64,000 nt of DNA from Flavobacterium sp. Root935 (GTDB taxonomy: Bacteria; Bacteroidota; Bacteroidia; Flavobacteriales; Flavobacteriaceae), in contig NZ_LMJL01000010.1 in the NCBI RefSeq assembly GCF_001429295.1, positions 613,153-677,152 of the forward strand, read 5' to 3'. The first letter of the stretch is position 1. Each line of letters starts with the position of its first letter. Both the position numbers and the translations under genes were made by a program. Positions 26,873-35,505 of the stretch are shown here, in pieces. The notes beneath the pieces were generated by a model. The model did not search any database. It was not told where the DNA came from and saw only the letters and a program-made list of their open reading frames with translations.

Positions 26873-27616
26873 TTGAAAAATTATCAAAAAAAAGCTATTT
26901 ATCTTTTGATATTTGGCACCTTCTTAAACATATCGTATTTACATTCACAATCTGTTGAAAAATCATCATTATACGATTATTTCGATGAGGCAGTCGGAAA
27001 AGACAATTTAAATATTAATAACGGAATTGTTCATAGCGAACCCTTTCGTCCATTAGCTGGAAAAAATAGATATTATACAGAAGAGTTTAATCTGGGCGAT
27101 ATTAGTTATGAAGGTCAGATTTACTCAAATGTTAACTTAAAATATGATATTCTGCTGGATCAAGTTATTTACAAGCAGAATGGTTCTTCAGAAAATTTAC
27201 CTATAAATTTGATCACGCAAAAGGTTGATTATTTCTTTATTAAAAATAAAAAATTTGTCAACTTAAAAGAAGAATCAGTTAAATTCCCTTCACTTATAAA
27301 AGGCATTTACGAAGAAACATATGTTGGCGATAATGTTTCTCTTTATACCAAACATTTCAAAGAAAAGGTAAAGTCGCTTCAGTCCGATGTTGTTTACTAC
27401 AATTACATTTATAAAATCAACTATTTTATAAAATACAAAAACTATTTCTATAAGGTAGAATCCGAAAAAGATTTTAAGAAAATCTTCCCAGATTATAAAA
27501 AGGAAATAAATGGTATTTATAAAACAGACAAGAAATTAGAAGATTCCAATAAAAATCAATTTATGGAAAATCTAACGAAACAAATCAATGGTCTTTTAAA
27601 AAAAAGCTCTAATTAA
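26873..27616 (+). CDS. Secreted protein of unknown function, first gene of a TonB-receptor cluster
   Basis: A 247-aa protein I do not recognise. It starts with TTG at 26873; this start gives a clean signal peptide (MKNYQKKAIYLLIFGTFLN, to about residue 27), and no ATG preserves it. The mature part contains FNLGDISYEGQIYSNVNLKYDI (about 71-90) and is otherwise rich in Lys, Tyr and Phe. It ends exactly where the TonB receptor starts (no spacer), so the two are almost surely translated together. A role in the same uptake or sensing process is inferred only from this arrangement. Confidence 0.7.
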   Translation: MKNYQKKAIYLLIFGTFLNISYLHSQSVEKSSLYDYFDEAVGKDNLNINNGIVHSEPFRPLAGKNRYYTEEFNLGDISYEGQIYSNVNLKYDILLDQVIYKQNGSSENLPINLITQKVDYFFIKNKKFVNLKEESVKFPSLIKGIYEETYVGDNVSLYTKHFKEKVKSLQSDVVYYNYIYKINYFIKYKNYFYKVESEKDFKKIFPDYKKEINGIYKTDKKLEDSNKNQFMENLTKQINGLLKKSSN

Positions 27617-30403
27617 ATGAAAAAAATTACTCTTATATTATTTTTAATAGCCTTTCAACAAATAATTTATTCTCAAGTAATTAGTGACAAAATAACCGTT
27701 GAATTTAAGAATGCCAATATAAAAACTGCTATACAAGATATCGAGAAAGTATCATATTACAAATTCTATTTTGATGAAAAATGGTTTGAAAACGATAGTG
27801 TTTCAATAACAAAGCAATATAAAGAAGTTCGAGTTGGTGAAGTTCTAGAAGATGTTTTTCAGAATACAAGCTTTAACTTTTATATTTCTGAAAATAAAAT
27901 TATCGTAACCAATAACAGCATTATTTATAGTCAATTACCTGACGATTATTTTGGAATTCCTCTTGAAAGAGATGAAAATGGTCAGATGACGACCCCAATA
28001 TTTTATCAGCAATATGATTCTATAAAGAAAACAAATTCAAGAAATCCTAACAAAAACGTTAGAGACCTTATTCTGATTGGTAAAGAGGTAAAAAATCAGA
28101 AAAAGAAAGCAACTTACACTATTACTGGATTTGTAAAAGGTGGAAAAAACAATTCTGGTCTTGCAAACGTTATGGTAAAAGTTCCTAATTCGGAATTTTC
28201 TGCTACTACCGATAAAAAAGGGTATTACAGCCTTCAAGTTCCAGGAGGTTTAAATGTTCTTGAAACCGATAGCTTTTCATATAACAAAGTCACTAAAAAT
28301 ATAATGGTTTATAATGACGGATCTTTAAACTTTTCGTTGACAGATAATGTAAACCAATTGGATGAAGTCCTCATTAAAACAAATAAAAGTAAGGCCGCAA
28401 AATCTGCCATTACGGGTGTAACAACAATTGATTCTGAAGGAATTAAAAATGTGCCTTTGGTTCTTGGTGAACGCGATATTTTAAAAGTTGCTTTAACAAT
28501 GCCTGGAATAAAAACGGCTGGAGAAGGATCTTCTGGTTTCAATGTTAGAGGTGGTAAAGAAGATCAGAATTTATTCTTACTAGATCACGCGACTCTTTAT
28601 AATCCATCACATTTCTTTGGCTTTTTTACAGCGTTAAACCCTTATACAACCAAAAAAGTAGATATTTATAAAGGAAGCATTCCTGCTGAATTCGGAGGAA
28701 GATTATCATCTGTTTTTGACATTACTTCAAAAAGCGGTAATGTAGACAAATTTCAGGGAGAAGGCGGTATTGGTCCCGTAACCAGCAATTTGATGCTTTC
28801 TACACCTGTTGTAAAAGGAAAATCAAGTTTAGTTGCTGGAGGAAGAGCTACCTATTCTGATTGGATTTTAAAAAGCTTAGATGACGAGAAGTTAAAAAAC
28901 AGCCAGGCATCATTCTATGATTTCATCTTAAAATACAATCATAAAATAAATGCTAACAACGATATCGAATCTACACTTTATTACAGCCATGATAAATTTA
29001 GCGTATCTTCAGATTCATTATACAAATACAGCAACAGATTAGCTACATTAAAATGGAATCATACTTTTAACGAGAAAAATAAAGGTTCATTAATCGTAAC
29101 TAATAGTGAATACAAATTCAACATTGATTATCAATCTGAAGGAGTAGATAATTTTGATTTTGGGTATAAAATTGATGAAACTCAAGCAATGTTAAAAATG
29201 ACTTATTTATACAATCAAAAACATAAGTTCAGCTATGGTCTTTCAACAAAATTGTACTCTGTTGACCCGGGATATTTAAATCCAACAAATCCGCAGTCGA
29301 CTTTAATTCCAATTGATGTTGAAACAGAAAGAGGTTTAGAATCTGCAGCATATATTGGTGACAACTTTAAAATAAGTGATAAGTTTTTACTTGATTTTGG
29401 TTTACGTTACTCGACTTTTGCTGCCTTAGGAAAATCTACTCAAAGAATTTACGAACCGAATGCACCTATTAACGATGCTACAGTAATTGAAACCAAAACA
29501 TACGGCAAAAATGAGGTAATTAAAAGATACGGCGGACTTGAACCTAGAATTGCTGCTAGATATTTCTTGACGGATGACTTTTCTGTGAGAGCAAGTTATG
29601 ATAAAACATATCAATACATTCATTTACTCTCTAATAACACAACTCAGTCTCCAACCGATATTTGGAAACTTTCTGATTTGAATGTTAAGCCAGAAAGTGC
29701 TCAGCAAGTTTCTTTAGGTTTATATAAAAATTTAAAAGATGGTGATGTTGAACTTAGTTTAGAAGGATATTACAAAAGATCTAAAAACATTTTAGACTAT
29801 AAAGTTGGTGCCGAATTGTTACTTAATGAAAACATTGAAACTGAACTTTTACAAGGAGAAGGGAAAGCTTATGGCATAGAAGTTTTAGTAAAGAAACAAG
29901 TAGGCAAATTAAACGGATGGCTTGGATATACCTATTCGAGATCTTTAATAAAACTAGACAGTCAGTTTCAGTCAGAAAAAGTAAATAACGGAAAATATTT
30001 TGCTTCTAATTTTGATAAACCGCATGACTTTAGCGCTGTTTTAAACTACAGAATTACAAAACGTTACAGTTTTTCTAGTAACTTTATCTATCAAACAGGA
30101 AGACCAATTACATATCCTATTGGAAGATATGATTATGGTAATGAACAATACACTGTATATAGTGATCGTAATAAATTTAGAATTCCAGATTATTTCAGAC
30201 TTGACATTGGTTTGAACATCGAAGGAAATCACAAAATCAAAAAGTTAGCACATAGCTTTTGGAATATATCTGTTTATAATGTATTGGGACGCAATAATCC
30301 TTATTCAGTATTCTTTGTTACAAAAGAAGGACAAATTAAAGCCTATAAAACATCTATTTTCTCTATTCCAATTCCAAGTATTACATACAATTTCAAGTTC
30401 TAA
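27617..30403 (+). CDS. TonB-dependent receptor with N-terminal STN and carboxypeptidase-like domains
   Basis: A 928-aa outer membrane transporter. Order: signal peptide (1-19), STN/secretin-type domain (about 22-100, ITVEFKNANIKTAIQDIEKV), CarboxypepD_reg-like beta domain (about 165-255, GFVKGG ... TDKKGYYSLQVPGG), plug (about 260-390, with GFNVRGGKEDQNLFLLDHA and IPAEFGGRLSSVFDI), and barrel ending in SITYNFKF. STN domains often signal to FecR-like anti-sigma factors, but none is adjacent. The DUF4249 gene follows after 4 bases, so that lipoprotein may act as a surface partner in the way SusD serves SusC. Substrate unknown. Confidence 0.9.
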   Translation: MKKITLILFLIAFQQIIYSQVISDKITVEFKNANIKTAIQDIEKVSYYKFYFDEKWFENDSVSITKQYKEVRVGEVLEDVFQNTSFNFYISENKIIVTNNSIIYSQLPDDYFGIPLERDENGQMTTPIFYQQYDSIKKTNSRNPNKNVRDLILIGKEVKNQKKKATYTITGFVKGGKNNSGLANVMVKVPNSEFSATTDKKGYYSLQVPGGLNVLETDSFSYNKVTKNIMVYNDGSLNFSLTDNVNQLDEVLIKTNKSKAAKSAITGVTTIDSEGIKNVPLVLGERDILKVALTMPGIKTAGEGSSGFNVRGGKEDQNLFLLDHATLYNPSHFFGFFTALNPYTTKKVDIYKGSIPAEFGGRLSSVFDITSKSGNVDKFQGEGGIGPVTSNLMLSTPVVKGKSSLVAGGRATYSDWILKSLDDEKLKNSQASFYDFILKYNHKINANNDIESTLYYSHDKFSVSSDSLYKYSNRLATLKWNHTFNEKNKGSLIVTNSEYKFNIDYQSEGVDNFDFGYKIDETQAMLKMTYLYNQKHKFSYGLSTKLYSVDPGYLNPTNPQSTLIPIDVETERGLESAAYIGDNFKISDKFLLDFGLRYSTFAALGKSTQRIYEPNAPINDATVIETKTYGKNEVIKRYGGLEPRIAARYFLTDDFSVRASYDKTYQYIHLLSNNTTQSPTDIWKLSDLNVKPESAQQVSLGLYKNLKDGDVELSLEGYYKRSKNILDYKVGAELLLNENIETELLQGEGKAYGIEVLVKKQVGKLNGWLGYTYSRSLIKLDSQFQSEKVNNGKYFASNFDKPHDFSAVLNYRITKRYSFSSNFIYQTGRPITYPIGRYDYGNEQYTVYSDRNKFRIPDYFRLDIGLNIEGNHKIKKLAHSFWNISVYNVLGRNNPYSVFFVTKEGQIKAYKTSIFSIPIPSITYNFKF

Positions 30404-30407
30404 AATC

Positions 30408-31634
30408 ATGAAAAATTTCATATATAAAATCTCTCTTTTCGTAATTCTGGCGGTTGCTGCCAGCAGTTGTACTGAACAATATGTTTTTCAGAATAATGAT
30501 TTTGAAAGTGCTCTTGTCGTAGAAGGAACTATTACTAATGAACTTAAAAATCAAACTATAAGACTTTCTCAAGTTTATGAGCTTGAAGAAACTGGTCCAA
30601 AACTAGAAAAAGGTGCCAATGTTTCTGTTTCTGACGATCAAGGAAATGAGTATCAATTTGAAGAAAAAGATACATTATATGCATCTATTACTCCTTTTAA
30701 AGCAGAGCCAGGAAGAAAATATCAATTGAAAATTAGAACAAGTGCTGGAAAAAATTATACTTCTGACGAACAAGTTTTAACAACTGAAACCAAAATTGAT
30801 AATTTAACTGCAACTGTCGAGAATGTTAAAGGAGAAAGAGGTGTACAAATTAATGTAAACAGCTATGACCCTAGTAATACTTCAAAATATTACAGGTATG
30901 AATATGTAGAAACGTACAAAATTGAATCTCCGTTATGGAGTCCATTTGAAACTTCGATAGTAAATGTTCCTGCTGTCCCTGCAAATCCAGAGTTAGGAAC
31001 GCCAGCAATGCCTGCAAGAGAAGATATTCTTGTAAGCCTTAGAACAAAAGAGACTAAAACTTGCTTCTCAACAAAAAAATCGGACGAAATAATTTTAAAT
31101 AACACAAATAGTCTTAGTGAAGATAAAGTTAATTTTCCTGTACGCTTTATTAGTAATCAAAACTATATAATCACTCACCGTTACACTATTTTTGTAAAAC
31201 AATATGTTCAAAATTTAGCAGCCTATACTTATTATAAAACTTTAAGAGATTTATCGAGCTCAGGAAGTGTTCTTTCACCAAAGCAACCTGGTTTCTTCTA
31301 TGGAAATATAAAGTCTGTAGAGAATCCAACAGAAAAAGTGATTGGATTTTTTGAAGTATCTTCAGTTTCATCAGATAGGATCTTCTTTAATTATGCAGAT
31401 TTATTCCCTAAAGAGCCTCTTCCTCCCTATTATGAAAGTGATTGTAATGTGAGACAATTTGTAGATTGTTTAGGAGACCCTCCTTGCAACGGAACTCAAT
31501 TACGTTCTGCAATTTTAAGCCGTTATTTAGTTCATTTATCTTCTAGCGGTTCATCATATTCTATGGTTAAAGCAGCATGTGGTGATTGTACAACGTTTTC
31601 ATCTAATATCGTTCCTCCTTTTTGGATAGATTAA
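30408..31634 (+). CDS. DUF4249-family lipoprotein
   Basis: A 408-aa lipoprotein of the Bacteroidota-specific DUF4249 family. The ATG at 30408 gives MKNFIYKISLFVILAVAASSC, a standard lipobox; the upstream frame overlaps the receptor and is rejected. The N-terminal beta-rich part begins with ALVVEGTITNELKNQTIRLSQVYEL, the typical DUF4249 entry, with SVSDDQGNEYQFEE next. The C-terminal half is Cys-rich (CNVRQFVDCLGDPPCNG; CGDCTTF). DUF4249 genes regularly accompany TonB receptors; their function is not established. Confidence 0.85.
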   Translation: MKNFIYKISLFVILAVAASSCTEQYVFQNNDFESALVVEGTITNELKNQTIRLSQVYELEETGPKLEKGANVSVSDDQGNEYQFEEKDTLYASITPFKAEPGRKYQLKIRTSAGKNYTSDEQVLTTETKIDNLTATVENVKGERGVQINVNSYDPSNTSKYYRYEYVETYKIESPLWSPFETSIVNVPAVPANPELGTPAMPAREDILVSLRTKETKTCFSTKKSDEIILNNTNSLSEDKVNFPVRFISNQNYIITHRYTIFVKQYVQNLAAYTYYKTLRDLSSSGSVLSPKQPGFFYGNIKSVENPTEKVIGFFEVSSVSSDRIFFNYADLFPKEPLPPYYESDCNVRQFVDCLGDPPCNGTQLRSAILSRYLVHLSSSGSSYSMVKAACGDCTTFSSNIVPPFWID

Positions 31635-31649
31635 TACTTTTTAAATCTC

Positions 31650-33440
31650 ATGAAACACCTTTCTATACATAATAAAACTAATATTCTTGACAGAATTAAA
31701 CAATTGACACTTTTGATCTCTTTGTTAATTCAAGGCACATTTGTATTTTCTCAGAATTCGCAAAACAAAAATGCCGTACCTAGTATCTCAGATCAGGAAA
31801 CTATTTTTCTGCACTCAAACACTACAACATTTTTGACTGGAGAAACACTTTTCTTCAAATTATACTGTCTGAATCCGCTGAATAATAAAACGAGCCAAAT
31901 AAGTAAAATTGCTTATGTTGAACTTATTGACAGCGAGAAAAAGTCACTTCAAAAAAATAAAATATATCTGGACAACGGGATCGGAAATGGTGAATATTTC
32001 ATCCCTACAACCTTAAAAACTGGAAATTATAAAGTTATCGCCTACACCAAATGGATGTTGAATAATGTAAATTCTCAGAAACATGAAATAGATATTTTCA
32101 TCATAAATCCATTTCAAACTCAAGAACCAAATGATAATATTACTTTTGATATTCCTGATCCAACGAAAAAAACTACTGCAATTCAGAACATAAATTCTAA
32201 TTCAGGAAATGACAAAAGAATTGATTTTGAGTTTGATAAAGAAAGTTATTACACAAGAGATAAAGTCAATTTAAAATTAAAAACTTTAACTGATGCAAAT
32301 GAAAAAGGGAACTATTCTGTTTCAATTCGAAAAATAGACCAAATTCCGACCATAAAACAACTTACAGCTTCAGAATTTGCTAAAAAATCAGCCGAAAGCT
32401 ACGTTAATACGCCAAACACTTTTAATTATATTCCAGAAATTAGGTCTGAGCTAATTACTGGAAGCATTACATCAAATACAAATCGCGATGTAAGCAACAA
32501 ATCGATTGCTTTATCTCTACCTGGAAAAGAATATGTATTAAAAATTGTTAGAACAAATGCTCAAGGAAAATTTGCTTTCTTATTAGATCAATTTCCGAAT
32601 TTCCCAAATGCAATATTGCAGGTATTGGATGATAAACAAAATGATTTCGTAATCAATTTAGATGCATTTCCAAAGTTTGATACTTCTTCTTTGCAATTCA
32701 CATCTAAGCTTAATTTGTCTCCAGATCTGAAAAAAGATATCGAAGAAAGATCTACTGCAAGCCAAATTCAAAATGCTTATTATCAAATTAAAAAAGACAG
32801 CTTAGTTACAGAAGCCGTTATGAATCCTTTCTTTAGTACAGTTGAAAAAACATATGTATTAGATGATTATACTAGATTTCCAACTTTAAAAGAAAATATA
32901 GTTGAAGTCATTATAGAACTTTATTACAGAAGAAATAATGGCAAATACCAGCTTCACGTTAGAAATCTACAAAAAGATTTAGAAATTTATGGTCCGCCAT
33001 TGGTTCTTGTTGATGGATTATTGATTCAAGATCCGAGTGATCTTTTTGATTACAATATGGCTAATGTAAATAAAGTAAGCTTAATTACAGAACCTTACGT
33101 TTATGGTCCGAATTTGTATGGTGGTTTGGTTAGTTTTGAAACCAAAGACAACGAATTCTCAGTTAACTATGCGAAGAAATATTTAAAGACAATGGAAATT
33201 CAGCGTCCAAATCCTGAAAAAGTTTACAATAATCCCGATTACTCAGCTGGAAATAAATTACAAAGAATTCCAGATTACAGATATCAATTGTTATGGAAGC
33301 CAAATATTAAATTAGAAACCAAAGAAGATAATTTATCATTTTATACTTCTGATATAAAAGGAGATTTTGAAGTCGTTTTAGAAGGCTTTACCGAGAGTGG
33401 ACAGCCGATATATATTTCAAAAAGCATTACAGTAAAATAA
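31650..33440 (+). CDS. Secreted MG2-domain protein with a TonB-plug-like segment
   Basis: A 596-aa exported protein. After the signal peptide (to about residue 36) comes an alpha-2-macroglobulin MG2-like domain: IFLHSNTTTFLTGETLFFKLY and NGEYFIPTTLKTGNYKVIAYTKWM (about 50-135). A second beta domain follows. At about 448-505 there is a plug-like segment, LVLVDGLLIQDPSDL ... NVNKVSLITEP ... YGGLVSFETKD, but no barrel. Similar MG2/plug proteins are known in Bacteroidota next to TonB receptors, with unknown function. Last gene of the four-gene cluster; a terminator follows. Confidence 0.75.
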   Translation: MKHLSIHNKTNILDRIKQLTLLISLLIQGTFVFSQNSQNKNAVPSISDQETIFLHSNTTTFLTGETLFFKLYCLNPLNNKTSQISKIAYVELIDSEKKSLQKNKIYLDNGIGNGEYFIPTTLKTGNYKVIAYTKWMLNNVNSQKHEIDIFIINPFQTQEPNDNITFDIPDPTKKTTAIQNINSNSGNDKRIDFEFDKESYYTRDKVNLKLKTLTDANEKGNYSVSIRKIDQIPTIKQLTASEFAKKSAESYVNTPNTFNYIPEIRSELITGSITSNTNRDVSNKSIALSLPGKEYVLKIVRTNAQGKFAFLLDQFPNFPNAILQVLDDKQNDFVINLDAFPKFDTSSLQFTSKLNLSPDLKKDIEERSTASQIQNAYYQIKKDSLVTEAVMNPFFSTVEKTYVLDDYTRFPTLKENIVEVIIELYYRRNNGKYQLHVRNLQKDLEIYGPPLVLVDGLLIQDPSDLFDYNMANVNKVSLITEPYVYGPNLYGGLVSFETKDNEFSVNYAKKYLKTMEIQRPNPEKVYNNPDYSAGNKLQRIPDYRYQLLWKPNIKLETKEDNLSFYTSDIKGDFEVVLEGFTESGQPIYISKSITVK

Positions 33441-33465
33441 TATTTCTCTTTTTATATAAACCTAT

Positions 33466-33507
33466 AAAAACCTTAATCAAACTAGTTTTGATCAAGGTTT
33501 TTTTTTA
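33466..33507 (+). terminator. Terminator of the DUF4249/MG2 cluster
   Basis: Stem AAACCTTAATCAAA with TTTGATCAAGGTTT (one mismatch), 4-6 base loop, followed by a long T-run. Confidence 0.8.
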
Positions 33508-33574
33508 TTAATTCTCACGCAACCTTTTTTACTTATTGAGACTATAGTATAAAACCAAGCTAAAAGTCACTACA

Positions 33575-34894
33575 ATGAAAAACTTTAAGGAAAAAACAGC
33601 GGTAATTATATTTTCTCTTTTTTTTATTTTTGGATGTTCTGAATTTCAAGATAATCCACACAAAGCCTTTAATTTAGATTCTGGAGAATTTGGCAAATTG
33701 ATAGAAAAAGATTCTGAATTGTATAACACTTTGCAGAAAACAACATCAAAAAAAACGCTTCAAGAAGGAGAAGCACCTCCATGTGTAGAATTTATTTACC
33801 CGTTAAGTTTAAAAGTTTACGATCGCAATCAAAATCCGATCGGCATAAAATATATTTTAAGCGATATAGAATTTAGTAAAATCTTGGATAATCTTTCTAC
33901 AGATCAATCTTTAAGCATTAGTTATCCTATTTCAACTACTTTAGCAGATAACACGGTTTATTCTGTAAACAATAATACAGAATTAAGCATTGCCCTTAAA
34001 AACTGTACTAGAGAAGATATTATAGCTTATTGCAACGGATTAATTTCTCCTCCACTAGACAGACCATTAGATTATTACTGGAAAGTAACTTATTCTCAAA
34101 CTCTAGAAAACACTTATTTAAGCGGTAGATTTTTGATAAATTCAAATGGTACTTTAGTTTTTTACTTCAATAATCAAGAATACAACGGAAACTGGTTCTT
34201 TTTATTTGTAGATGATAAGCTGCATATCAACATAAAATTAGACGGCCAATCAGAAACGGCAAAATATTGGAGTATTGATGGAGCAGTAGAAATGAACGGC
34301 ACTAATATTACAATTAAAATAGCAGACAAAAACATAAAATTACAACTCATATACGAAACAAAAAACAACTATAAAATAGGAGATACAGGACCTGCAAAAG
34401 GAATTGTTTTTTACGACAAAGGTAAATACACTTTTGGATGGCGCTATATAGAAGTTTCAAAAAATGATTTAAAAGATTCAGAATGGGGATGTGCGGGTTC
34501 AGCAATTTCGACAGCGAGAAATCCTGAAATAGGAAGCGGCTATTTTAATACTGCACAAATTATAAATTATCATGATCTTCTAGCCAATTATTACACAAAT
34601 CCAGCGGTCTGCAATAGTATTAATAACGGAAGTCTTCTCGCCAAAGATGTGATATTATTTAATCAAGACATTTATGACGATTGGTTCATACCATCTTATG
34701 GCGAACTAGAATTAATCTATAAAAACTTATATTTAAATAATTTAGGCAATTTTACAAATTCAAATTATTGGAGTTCAACAGAAGCCGATCAAAATTCGGC
34801 ATTTACAATAAGCTTTAAAACAGGAGAAAAAATTACAACTCCTAAAATTCCAGAAAAAAATAGTACCAAAGCCAGAGCTGTAAGATACTTTTAG
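33575..34894 (+). CDS. Lipoprotein with C-terminal Lcl/DUF1566-like domain
   Basis: A 439-aa lipoprotein (MKNFKEKTAVIIFSLFFIFGC, lipobox IFGC). The N-terminal two-thirds are not recognised. From about residue 268 the sequence fits the Lcl C-terminal/DUF1566 fold: GDTGPAKGIVFYDKG, WRYIEVSKND, WFIPSYGELELIYKNL, NYWSSTEADQNSAFTISF and the end KARAVRYF. This fold is found in surface and adhesin proteins. It lies 59 bases before the ECF sigma factor gene on the same strand, so it might belong to the regulon of that factor. Function not known. Confidence 0.7.
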   Translation: MKNFKEKTAVIIFSLFFIFGCSEFQDNPHKAFNLDSGEFGKLIEKDSELYNTLQKTTSKKTLQEGEAPPCVEFIYPLSLKVYDRNQNPIGIKYILSDIEFSKILDNLSTDQSLSISYPISTTLADNTVYSVNNNTELSIALKNCTREDIIAYCNGLISPPLDRPLDYYWKVTYSQTLENTYLSGRFLINSNGTLVFYFNNQEYNGNWFFLFVDDKLHINIKLDGQSETAKYWSIDGAVEMNGTNITIKIADKNIKLQLIYETKNNYKIGDTGPAKGIVFYDKGKYTFGWRYIEVSKNDLKDSEWGCAGSAISTARNPEIGSGYFNTAQIINYHDLLANYYTNPAVCNSINNGSLLAKDVILFNQDIYDDWFIPSYGELELIYKNLYLNNLGNFTNSNYWSSTEADQNSAFTISFKTGEKITTPKIPEKNSTKARAVRYF

Positions 34895-34953
34895 AATTCT
34901 GAATAAGCGGCGCATCAATTTCATATATTAAAACGATATAACAAGTTTCATTT

Positions 34954-35505
34954 TTGAATTTAGACCAAATCATAAAAGGCTGCATCAAGCAAAACAGGAA
35001 ATCACAAGAAGAACTTTATAATTTATATTATAAAACTCTTTTTGCGGTAAGCCTAAAGTATTGCCAGAATGATTCTGAAGCAGAGGACACGCTTCATGAT
35101 GCTTTTATTGAAATATTTACTAACATCAAAAATTTTAAAGCAACTGGAAGTTTTGAAGGCTGGATGAAAAGGATACTTATAAATAAAGCAATAAGCAGAT
35201 TTAAAAATTCCTTTTTCCTAACTCCCATAAAAGATGATAACCTAGAGGAAGTAATTATTAATGATAAGGAAATTGATTTCCCAATCGACTTCCTTTTATC
35301 ATTAATACAAGAACTGCCTCATCAATACCGATTAGTCTTCAATTTATATGAACTCGATGAGTATACACACAAAGAAATTGCTGCAATGTTATCGATAAGT
35401 GAAAGTACTTCTAAATCAAACTTACATCGGGCAAAATTAATTCTAAAAGAAAAAATCATTTCAAAAACGTCATTCCATAATTATCAAGCAAACCATGGAA
35501 AATAA
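34954..35505 (+). CDS. ECF-type RNA polymerase sigma factor
   Basis: A 183-aa sigma-70 family factor of the ECF group. Region 2 (about 25-85) shows YYKTLFAVSLKYCQNDSEAEDTLHDAFIEIF and WMKRILINKAISRFKN; region 4 (about 115-170) shows LPHQYRLVFNLYELDEYTHKEIAAMLSISESTSKSNLHRAK. It starts with TTG. Its stop overlaps the next gene by 11 bases, so sigma factor and candidate anti-sigma protein should be made together. It likely answers an envelope signal and may control its own operon. Confidence 0.9.
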   Translation: MNLDQIIKGCIKQNRKSQEELYNLYYKTLFAVSLKYCQNDSEAEDTLHDAFIEIFTNIKNFKATGSFEGWMKRILINKAISRFKNSFFLTPIKDDNLEEVIINDKEIDFPIDFLLSLIQELPHQYRLVFNLYELDEYTHKEIAAMLSISESTSKSNLHRAKLILKEKIISKTSFHNYQANHGK

